Positions 11,888 to 20,883 of a DNA stretch of 64,000 nucleotides are shown one piece after another (the first letter of the stretch is position 1; every line of letters starts with the position of its first letter). Origin of the DNA: Cavenderia fasciculata (lineage: Eukaryota; Evosea; Eumycetozoa; Acytosteliales; Cavenderiaceae); assembly GCF_000203815.1 (NCBI RefSeq), contig NW_004457723.1:434001-498000 (forward strand), read 5' to 3'. Under the pieces are notes generated by a model. It was not told where the DNA came from. It saw only the letters and a program-made list of their open reading frames with translations, and searched no databases. A program made the translations under genes and the position numbers.

Positions 11888-12820
11888 CGTTTTTTTTTTT
11901 TTTAAGCATCTCATTTCGTGGCATCTACCTGTAGGGTGGAGCACTACTCTTTCGATTGCGAAGTTTTATTGATTGAAGTCTTTGTTTGACCAGCAATGGG
12001 AACTGAGTTTCCAAAGAAGAAACAAGTCCAATCTGTTTTTTGGGGTGCCAAATGTCTGTTCTATTTCCATCCAAGCAAAAATGGCAAGTCTTGGTGGGAG
12101 CTATTAGTTCTATCTGTTCATCAATACGACGGGAAGCTTCTTTACCTGTTGAATCGAGGGGGGGCTGAACGGTTCTGTGAGTTACGATCCATAGTTCTTT
12201 TGTCAGATTAGTGACCAGATCGTGACTGTTGGGGGGAGTGCCCAGTGTCACCATCCATATGTATGTGTGTGTCGGGTAATGGTTGGTGGTTGTGTCTACA
12301 CCATGATTATCTATCTTGTATCGTTCTGTTGTTCGTATTGTTATGTTGTTGATTGATGTTTTGATGGGATGTTGATGATGTTCATTTCCAATTGTAATAG
12401 TAATGTGAATACTGTTTTCAAACTGTATTGACTTGTTGTATAGATAATTAAATTCCACCTAAATTATTATTCCTATTGTTTCGATACTGTTTTACTGTTG
12501 TATTGTGTTGATTAGAGAAGGAGATGGAGGAAGGAGCGAGATATTTTTTTTTTTTTATTTTTTGTTTTTTTTTTCTTGTTGGTGATCTTTGATATAGGCA
12601 CTGCTTGTGCTCGCTCGCGCCCCTTATTTATAATAATGATAATGATATAAATAATTGAACAAGGGGGCACACTCGGGCAATTAGTTGTGGCTTTTAGTGA
12701 GTGTGAAAAGAAATAGTAATGTTGATAAAAGATAGTTGATGATTGAGTGAAGTTCTATAGTACTCTATACGTAATTCTCTGTTTCTATCTTTCTCTCTAT
12801 TACAGAAAAATTCCAAACTC
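11888..12820 (-). mobile_element. poly(A)-tailed non-LTR-type retroelement, copy 1
   Basis: The element of about 930 bases starts on the plus strand with a long T run, which is a poly(A) tail on the minus strand, and ends at AAACTC. It is bracketed by 12-base target duplications. A near-identical copy lies at 39,026-39,961 with different target duplications. The sense (minus) strand of this copy has one open reading frame of about 177 codons (within 11,925-12,458), containing a CHFC...H cluster and a basic end; I do not recognise it. Copy 1 looks whole for what it is, but I see no reverse transcriptase, so it is either a SINE-like/non-autonomous unit or a 5'-truncated LINE. It lies about 47 bases upstream of tRNA-Val, the position favoured by dictyostelid TRE5 elements. 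Confidence 0.75.
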
Positions 12821-12832
12821 TTTTTGGGCTGG
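12821..12832. repeat. right target-site duplication of element copy 1
   Basis: Exact repeat of 11,876-11,887 at the opposite end of the element. Confidence 0.75.
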
Positions 12833-12879
12833 GGGCAGGGGTATTTTTGCGCTGCGCGGGTAATTGAGAACATCTTAAA

Positions 12880-12953
12880 GTCAGGATGGTGTAGTTGGTT
12901 ATCACAAAACCTTAACACGGTTTGGGTCATGGGTTCGATTCCCATTCTTGATA
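12880..12953 (+). tRNA. tRNA-Val(AAC)
   Basis: 74 bases, cloverleaf by eye: acceptor GTCAGGA pairs with TCTTGAT (two G-T pairs), D stem GTG/CAC, anticodon stem AAACC/GGTTT around loop TTAACAC (anticodon AAC at 12,914-12,916), T stem ATGGG/CCCAT with loop TTCGATT, discriminator A. There is no intron. A T-rich terminator follows from 12,958. An identical gene lies at 40,021-40,094. Confidence 0.95.
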
Positions 12954-12957
12954 AACC

Positions 12958-12972
12958 TTTTTGTTTTTTTTT
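12958..12972 (+). terminator. pol III oligo-T terminator of tRNA-Val
   Basis: T5, one G, then a run of T9, starting four bases after the mature 3' end of the tRNA. Confidence 0.7.
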
Positions 12973-13004
12973 GCTGCGGCTAGATCGAGTTTTATCTCGG
13001 TTTC
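12973..13004 (+). promoter_or_regulatory. conserved tRNA 3'-flank box (GCTGCGGCT...)
   Basis: GCTGCGGCTAGATCGAG follows the terminator. Closely similar sequence follows the terminators of tRNA-Val at 40,115 and, reversed, tRNA-Tyr (14,185-14,230). Its core resembles a B box (GGCTCGATC against GGTTCGANTCC). It may be the external B box reported downstream of dictyostelid tRNA genes; that identification is inference. Confidence 0.45.
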
Positions 13005-13020
13005 TTCGATTTTGAACAAA

Positions 13021-13790
13021 ACTGTACCAACAATAAACACGAGCCCATTAAATCTCTTTCTCTCTTCATCAACCTTCTCCTCCTCCTCATCCTCTTCACT
13101 CCTACTCTACCATATCTCATACAATGTATGCACAAACTTTGTAGGATGGTTGACAGGTGTCACGATTCATGGTTAACAAATCTATCTATCTTTTATGAAT
13201 AGATTTTTGTCTATAGAGGGATAATAATAATAATATTATTATTATTATCCAATCATTTTTATGATCCATTTAAAATGATTGGTTAATACGATAGATACCT
13301 CATTTACCTTTTATCATGTGAATTGGAAAAATAAATAAAAGGTTTATTTATATAAACCTCCATCTCCTTTAGTTTACAACTATTTAAATATTATTTATAT
13401 TCTATTTATTTATTCTATTTTAGTTGGTAACACCTAAAAGTACCAAAAGTGAAGGTGATTTGGAACCTTCTTCGATCCATTCCTTCTTGGTAATCGTTTT
13501 GCTGTGATCCTTGTCAATCTTTTCGAAAAAAAAAAAGATCTCCTAATTGATATTTAAAGTTCCTAAATTTTCATACATTAATTCCCATTATTAAAAATAA
13601 AACTGACCATTTGATTTTTTTGAGTTACCAAGATCTGAATTCATTTGAATGTATTTTAATAGATTGGTCCTACTAAAAAAAAAAGAGAGAGCCCTTTTAG
13701 TTTTAGGTGGTAAGGTATATTTTGATAAAAATGAGAATAGCCCTATTTTGTACAGGATAAATTTTTTTTCTTGGGCATGATCTTTTTTTT
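13021..13790. other. gene-free AT-rich stretch
   Basis: No convincing ORF or RNA gene. It has a short pyrimidine-rich patch (13,060-13,100), an ATT/AAT run near 13,215-13,250, and scattered poly-A/T. Confidence 0.4.
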
Positions 13791-14212
13791 TTCAATTTCT
13801 CAATGTGGTTTTGATGGAAATCTATAAAAATTGTGTTGAAATATAGCCAATAGTCTCCAATATAAGAATATCATGAAAAAATACCTCTTCTTGTCGGCAT
13901 CAGCAAAAAGTTAAGGCCCTTATTTTTTTTACAGTAATTGTATTTTCTCGACGATGTTTTGATGGCGTTATTTTACTGAAAATCAAGAAAATATGGATGG
14001 GAATGTAGAAAATAACGAGTGATATAAGAATATCTTGAAAAAATTCCACCTGATGGTTAAAATAGGCAAAAAAGCTCATACCGGATCTTTTTGTCCAAAT
14101 GATTGTTTGTCCCAATGATGTTTTGGTGGTGCGGTTATGATGGAAATGAATAAAAAGTGGTTATAAATGTAGAGAATAACGAGTACTATAAGAATATGAT
14201 AAAAAAACTCGG
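13790..14212. repeat. three diverged direct repeats of about 165 bp
   Basis: Units at roughly 13,790-13,880, 13,950-14,040 and 14,118-14,210 share a G-T-T-T-TGATGG/GGTGG start, a GAAAATNANNAAAA middle and the end ATATAAGAATAT.NTGAAAAAA. The last unit is directly downstream of the minus-strand tRNA-Tyr. Divergence is substantial, so they are old. Confidence 0.55.
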
Positions 14213-14248
14213 ATCGGAGCCAGCCGCAGCAAAAAAATACAAAAGATA

Positions 14249-14332
14249 TCCGGTTTGCCAGGATTGAACTAGCGACCAGCTGATGACTTTTTAATACTAC
14301 AGTCAGCTGCTCTACCACTGAGCTAAAACCGG
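14249..14332 (-). tRNA. tRNA-Tyr(GTA) with a 12-base intron
   Basis: 84 bases on the minus strand: acceptor CCGGTTT pairs with AAACCGG, then TAGCTCAGTGGTAGAGC D arm, anticodon stem GCTGA/TCAGC, anticodon GTA (14,298-14,300), T arm GCTAG-TTCAATC-CTGGC, discriminator A. The anticodon loop is 19 bases long, implying an intron of about 12 bases just 3' of the anticodon, as is usual for eukaryotic tRNA-Tyr. A T7 run follows at 14,237-14,231. Confidence 0.93.
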
Positions 14333-14348
14333 AATGGATGCCCCCTGC

Positions 14349-14634
14349 TAAAGCAAAATCCAAAAGATATTTTAAAAGTAAAAATAAATTAAATATTTAT
14401 TATGATCTCGACCTTTTTGTTTTTGATATAAATCACACGTCATGTGCAAAGGTTTAAACTATTATTATTAAATTTGTCTTGAAACAAATGGAGGATGTAG
14501 TTGGACCAATGCAAGCAATTGGGAAGGAGGATATGCACCAGACCCCAATGATATTATCGACTTTTCAAACAATGAATTTGAAGGTCCACAATTAATCTCT
14601 TCAGACGTTGACTCGCCCACATTCTACCTATACC
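14349..14634 (+). pseudogene. truncated duplicate of the promoter and 5' coding part of the secreted-protein gene at 20,884
   Basis: Matches 20,733-21,142 nearly base for base, including about 125 bases of promoter. A block of about 120 bases covering the start codon and signal peptide is missing, there is a further 6-base deletion, and the match stops abruptly at TATACC. It cannot make a product. The copy begins 17 bases from the 5' end of tRNA-Tyr. Confidence 0.85.
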
Positions 14635-15241
14635 CACACACACTTGATCCGTCCATCACTCGCAGGCTCGCTTTGGGAATTTATTGAAGCATTGGATCGG
14701 ATTCCGCTTCGCGTCCTCCTATGAGTGATTTAATTCTTATATTTATTACAACATTTATTCTCTCATTTATTTCTTTCCAATTATTCCTTATTATATTATA
14801 TTATTCTTTCTTTCAAAAAAGTAGAGAAATAGAGTAGTAGAATAAAAATAAAATAAATAAAATAATAAATGTAATAATAAAAGTAATGTTTAATGAAAAT
14901 ATCTATTGTTCAATTAATCAAGGAAAACGGATAAGCATCATATCTTTGGGACTGTTGACCGATCAAATGGTGTAGCAACTTAGAAACGGATAAGCATAAG
15001 ATATTTGTGTATTGTTGACGGATCTAATGTAACTAACTGATAAACGGTGTGTTTATCTTATTTGTCATGAAAAAATCAGAGAATGAAAATAATAAAAGTG
15101 GAAATGTTTAATGAAAACATCTATTGTTCAATTAATCGAGGAAAACAGATAAACATCAGATCTTTGGGGAATGTTGACGGATCAAATGTGTAATTAACTA
15201 AGAAATGGTGGAAGAGATTTTATTGATGCAAAGGAAATATA
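14635..15241. repeat. intergenic with imperfect direct repeats
   Basis: A GC-richer patch of about 90 bases (14,635-14,725) is followed by AT-rich DNA. Segments at 14,886-14,975 and 15,103-15,205 are imperfect copies (ATGTTTAATGAAAA.ATCTA, TTGTTCAATTAATC.AGG, GTTGACGGATC). A third, weaker copy lies at 14,985-15,050. Confidence 0.6.
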
Positions 15242-17144
15242 TTATTGGTTGGAAGCTAAAGTAAAGAGGAGAACATATTGTGTAACAGTTTGAACTTGTT
15301 TGGAAAGTTTTGTTGCAGATTGTTTAAAATCCGAGTACATGTCTTCAGGAACAACAAAATAGAGATCAACATTGGGTGGATTGCCGAGTTGATCGACAAT
15401 GTTTGACAGCTCTTGCATCAATGGAGGATGAGTTGAGGAAACTGTAACTTGAAACAATTGTGTTGGTTTGATCAAGCTGTCGACCACTGGGAAGTTGGAG
15501 TAGGTTGGGAGGAGATAGGCACCAGTCGCAGAAGATGGTTTTGAAATATCGTTGATGGATTTGATATCTACAGAAGGGAGAGGCTTGGGGATAACAACAT
15601 CGCTCTCTTTGCCAGTATTGTTGTTGTTCAGTAGTCTTCTTTTGAAAGTGCCGCCTACTTGAAGCTTTCGATGCACAACACCTTCAAAGAAAGATCCGCC
15701 AAGTGGAGAATGAAGAAAGCGTGGGACCGTCAGCTCTTTTGTGATTCTGTCCATGTGCAGCTTCTCTGTCTCACGCACTACAATTCGAGCCACGTACTTT
15801 GATGAGAACCGCAACTCCATCTGAGAGTATTTGGCAAACCCTGGTACATCTCGTGGAATGATTTGGATGACCTTGTGGCTACCTGGTGCCTGTGTATCCT
15901 CTTGACCTACACTCTTGACGCACAAGTCCAAATCCAATGTTGGTATGACTTGGTCAAGTGTTCTTTGGAACTCTTGATCATGTGCTTTCTCCAAAACGAA
16001 ACGGGGGATTCCGCCCCACTTGTTCCAAAGCTGATCAAGCTCAACCTACAAAATTGTGGTGTGAGAAAAACAAAGATATTGAAATGAGAACTGAACATAC
16101 CTGTGTTACCGATGGGTATAACAATGGTCTGACAGTATCAAGTTCACGCTTCTTCCAAGGAGGGAGATATCTTCTTGTTGAGTCGGCATCCTTGAGGAAT
16201 TCTTTGTACTTGCTTGGATCTGGTGACGAGACAACGATAGTTTTGGCAGCATGGTTTGACACATCGAGACTATCGACCAAGTAAAAAGTCTTTTTGTCCT
16301 TGAGGTGGGGAAGAACGTCACTGTGCGAGAGAGTTCTCAAGACCACAGGCTTCACATGTTGGTCGTAAGTGTAAACATAGTATGCATCCTTGGTGTCAGA
16401 ATGATACGAGCGAACTACGATTGTGGCCTTCATTTGCGAGATGACCCACATCATATAGTAGATGAATACCGACTTGCCGATACCAGGGTTTCCTGTAACA
16501 ACAAATGCACTGTTGATTGAGCTTGTAGCAGGGGGTGAGGTTGGTGTTGATGGTGTTGTAGAAGGAGATAAAGTGGATTCATATCTTGTAAAGTCAGCAA
16601 ATATAAGTTCCTTTAACTTTACATAACATTTTCGAATAAACAATGACGATCTCTTCTTCTCATTACCCAAAAAATGAACACCACTGGGAAGTCGAAGAAT
16701 CGAGTTGGGATCAACTTTTAAAGTTTGAAGGTGCTCCCAGAATACCTGTGCAGATGGCTCGGCTCGTTGGAAGACACTATAAATATATAAAAGAAAAGAA
16801 AAGAAAAAAAGAAACAATAAATGATTAGTAAATGAACATTTTGTAAATTACTATGTGAGTGAGTGTTGTGTCATACCTTGTTGAGCGGGTTGGGGTTGTT
16901 GTTGATTGGGTTGTTTAAAGTAGTCTTTGAGCTTAGTAATATCGGCGGGGGCAAATCCAATTTGTATGAGCAGATTAATCAAACTGGCATCATTTACAGC
17001 ACTATTAATAGAAGCTATAGTATTATAACCACTGTTTAACAGAGATGTGGCTGTAATAGAGGTGCAGCCAGCCTTGGACAGTATTAAAGCAAGTGATTGT
17101 TCTGTTTCTATTACGAGTTGGTCTGTTGGTGCAGAGGATGACAT
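15242..17144 (-). CDS. Crinkler (CRN)-like P-loop NTPase protein
   Basis: Exons about 17144-16877, 16762-16101 and 16045-15242 (the start of exon 2 could be elsewhere within 16,762-16,776). The N-terminal 90 residues form small helices with a Pro/Gln tail. The middle has a Walker A motif VTGNPGIGKSVFIYYMMW, then a Walker B-like FYLVDSLD. The third exon opens with LWNKWGGIPRFVLEKA, the WGG-PR signature typical of Crinkler/RHS-like proteins, and ends with a segment containing FQVTVSSTHP, where such proteins often carry a PD-(D/E)XK-like nuclease fold. CRN-like proteins occur in oomycetes, chytrids and amoebae, and many act in the nucleus or in conflicts. Role here unknown. The start at MSSSAPTD was chosen over an upstream in-frame ATG because of context. 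Confidence 0.75.
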
Positions 17145-17257
17145 TATTGCTCTTCTATCTCTATAACTAACAACAAATAATAATAACAAATAAAAAATAA
17201 CAAGAACATGAACTTAAATGATATAAAAATTAAATTCTTTTGTATTAATATAATTAA

Positions 17258-18378
17258 AATGTCTAATAAGCATCAGATGTCAAAGGTTGAGCAGTTAAAG
17301 ATACAACTATTTGAAGCACAAAGAGAAGAATCAATGAAAAAAGCAGCAGAAATATCGCAATTAGGTTCCTGTGGGTCATCAAACGACAACTTTTCATGCC
17401 GTTTATTAAACAAATGATGAGTAAGTGCAACTCACAGCACGCTATAAATGATATCAAGAAATATATTCTAACCTACTTCCTCAAGTTAGCTGATTCACAA
17501 TGTGTATTGATGTGGGATCCAATGAGCAAGAAACACAAGTCATTTAAGTACAACGAGATTCAATCAATGTATTTCATCAAATCTTTGGTTGTAAAATATG
17601 AAGGTAATACATTTAATATCAGAAAATGGTTCTTTGAAGACTATGACTATTTCTTCTACACCACAATGGAACGAATGGGATGCTGCTGCGACACCAACTA
17701 CATATTATCCATTGTCAAAGATACTCGAACGGTCTCAACAGGATGGTGGGTATGCTCAATGGAGTACAACAATGGTGCAAGCTGCTTTCAATGCCGGTTC
17801 ATTACCATGTGCAACTCTACTTTTTAATAGATGGATCAACTTTGCTGCACTGTGGTGTTGATCCTCTCTATCGTCATCCAAGCCATCAAATCATTTGCAG
17901 CTTGTAAACGATCGTCAGAGATGTTAATGAATATAACTGTACCATCTCTACCACAAAGGATATCCTTCGTAGTGCTCATTTCAACCTCTTTGTTGATTTG
18001 TTTACTACTCTATTCAACACCAATAACATCTCTTCCAACTCTTCATCCTCCTCCTCTTCGGACCATCAAAGATATTTCATGGATCAATATTTAGAATGGT
18101 TAAATACAATTGAAATGATTGATTTTATTGAATCAAAAATTAGTACACAACAACAACAACAACAACAAGATAATAATAATAATAATAATAATAATAATAT
18201 TAAACAATTTCTTTTACCCAATTCCTCTTCATCCTCATCCTCTTCTTCGTCCTCTTATCAATGGATTTATTTAAAATGGATTTATTTAAAATGGATTTTA
18301 AAATCAAATAGGATCAATCGAATATCTTTTGATAAGGGACATTCATACAACATTTTAAAGGAGTTTATAATCAATTGA
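17258..18378 (+). pseudogene. degenerate coding fragments, origin not recognised
   Basis: Several short overlapping reading frames of coding character follow one another here, for example a Trp/Phe/Tyr-rich stretch about 17,396-17,700 and a Gln/Asn/Ser-homopolymer stretch about 17,908-18,378. No single model joins them and I do not recognise a family. It looks broken at more than one place; it could be a decayed host gene or a fossil element. Confidence 0.35.
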
Positions 18379-19272
18379 CATCTATCACCAACTAGACACA
18401 AAAGTTATAATGATTTCTATATGTTAAATTATATATTGAATATTGTACTAGTTAACAACAATACAAGAGCATTGACATTTATGAGCAAATTTAGATGATG
18501 ATGCTCATAAATGTCTAAATTGATTTTGTTAAACTTTCAAATAGTACTTCACCAACGTCGACGACAACATTGAGTATAGATTGTACTTTACAAAAATATG
18601 GTCGAGTATATAGTACCAATCCATCATACTCTTTAGCATGCTATTCTTCCATCATCCCAATTTGATCCATTTTCATCTAATTGGAAATCTAAAAAAGAAA
18701 AAATAAATTAAATAAATTTAAATTAATCCATTAGTTGATTTGTAATTTGTTGATTTGATTTGTTTTGTTTTTTTTGGTTAAAATAAATTTTTGTTTTTTA
18801 TGAATTTGTCTTCAAAGGAAAATTTGACTAGTTGTTGACACATTTTATAAAATGTTCTTCGCACTCTCCTTTCGACATGGTTAATCAAACATAAACAATC
18901 ATTTTCCTCTACCCGTCATGCACACAGAGATGCACATCTCTCACCATGGATAGTGACCCAGCGGTCATCCCTCTCTCTCTATCATCAATCCCAATCACCG
19001 ACAACTTTGATTGCCTACCAAAATACTATTATAAATATAGCTCAAGAGGATGATCACTATTTATCAAATATCATTAATTTAAAAAATTATCTCACCAACC
19101 AAAGATAACTACATTAATTGATAATATTATCTCTCCATCTACTCTAATTTATAATTACTATCTGTCTATACCATTAATATTATCACTCCATCTACAATTT
19201 ATTCAATCAACAATATATAATTAACAAAAATATTATTATCTCTACCATTCTACATCAATCCAATCAACAACA
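18379..19272. other. gene-free AT-rich stretch and promoter of the next gene
   Basis: No ORF with coding character. The last 250 bases are rich in short AT words and lead into the ATG at 19,273. Confidence 0.4.
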
Positions 19273-20425
19273 ATGGTGAGACCATACTTTTCTAGCTATA
19301 GAAGAAAAAAAGGTTATGTTCCTTCGTCTCTAGCTCTTCCCCCTCCCCCTCTACCTCTACCTCCATCGCCACCTCCATCGCCACCTCCACCGCCATCTCC
19401 ATCACCATCTAGTCGCCGTCGTGTAGCCTTGAGTTCACAAGACAAACATTTGAACAAGCTACTCCATTCTTCACGTGGACGATCCTCGAAAGCAAGTTTT
19501 ACAAAGAAAAAGACTGGAGACAATGAATTGGACCTCCCCTTTTTGGTCGCAACCACTCAAAACCAAAAAGAATTGTGTCTAATCCTCGGTGTTAGACTAC
19601 GTTTTGAACCCAAGACCAACTTTAAGAGTAGTGCCGACAGAAGAGCCGACTCTGTCAGCTATGAAAAGACCAACACTCATCTGGTTTGCCTGGAAGTGAA
19701 CACTGCCGCCAAATGGCGTCCATCTGACATTAGCCGCTTGATCCAAGAGTTTCATGAACCAGACCATCCAACGGAACAACTCGAATCTCTCTTTTATCGT
19801 AATGGAATGCAATTCCAATTGGATAGAATATTTATGTCTACAAAAAGCATAAAGGATAGAAAGAGTGACAAAAGAGTATTGTTAGGAGAGCACGAAGTCA
19901 GTTACAACTTTTTTGTACTCCTCTTTTACTTCCAACGTGGTCGTAGTTGGTACACTCGTGCTATTCTCGGACCAAATCGAAAATGGTCCAGCAGATGTCT
20001 ATACCCAACCATCGGGAGTATCACCTGAGAGACTCAACGTCCTCCACAACTACACGCTTGAGAACACTGTCTTGATCGACAGTCGTTGCCAATCGACCAA
20101 TTGCCGCTCCATTTATAGTGATCCAGAGGATTACACTTGTGGAGACGGCAATTGGACAAAGCTCAAGTTTTACTATGTCATCTATTGTCAACGTTGTCTC
20201 AAATCAAGTCCACCAACCATTCCAATGTATTACGAAGACTGGCTCAATGTCAACCAAAAGTTGGAAGACAAGGTTCTTCAAGAAGAGGCAACCCGTATCA
20301 GGTTTGTAAATTATGCCAGAGTACTCTTGGAGGAGATCAGAGTTGGTCGTATCACATTGAAACAAGCTATCAGATTGGTCATCAAAAACATTGAATCAAT
20401 GTCCTTTTATCAAGATAATGAATAA
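19273..20425 (+). CDS. unrecognised protein with Pro/Ser-rich N-terminus (one frame change)
   Basis: The reading starts at 19,273 with a basic leader, a Pro/Ser run (PPPPLPLPPSPPP) and an Arg/Lys-rich stretch that could be a nuclear signal. A mixed-charge domain follows. To reach the C-terminal part (reading to 20,425) the frame must shift by one near 19,908-19,915, where the DNA has a run of six T. No splice pair fits there, so a sequencing indel is the simplest explanation. The C-terminal part has several Cys (CQSTNCRSIYS, YTCGDGNW, YCQRCLKS) that might bind a metal, and a helical end. I do not recognise the family. Confidence 0.55.
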
Positions 20426-20883
20426 TTTGGTATATTAAAAGTAGAAGAGTTGGTTTTTAAAATAAATAAATTATAAATATTTTTTAAATGTACCAAAGTT
20501 TTGTTTAATTTATTTCAATATCTTTTTATTTTATTTAATTTTTACAAATTTAATATTTAATATTCATTCTTTATTAAATAAACATCTCTATAAAATCATT
20601 GATCTTGACTAGTTCTCATTTATCTATTTTTCTTTAGCTAAGAGGATTAAAATAGATATTTATTTATAACGCAAGAAGGTCTTTGCCCAACAAGCGAATT
20701 AATACCGAAAAAGTTAAAATCAATGAGATATTTAAAGCAAAATCCAAAAGATATTTTAAAAGTAAAAATAAATTAAATATTTATTATGATCTCGACCTTT
20801 TTGTTTTTGATATAAATCACACGTCATGTACAAAGGTTTAAATTATTATTATTAAACAAATCTTATCACACTTTTATACAAGA
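20426..20883 (+). promoter_or_regulatory. promoter region of the secreted-protein gene
   Basis: AT-rich 458 bases. The segment 20,733-20,860, with CGACCTTTTTG and CACACGTCATGT words, is duplicated at 14,349-14,490. Confidence 0.45.
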
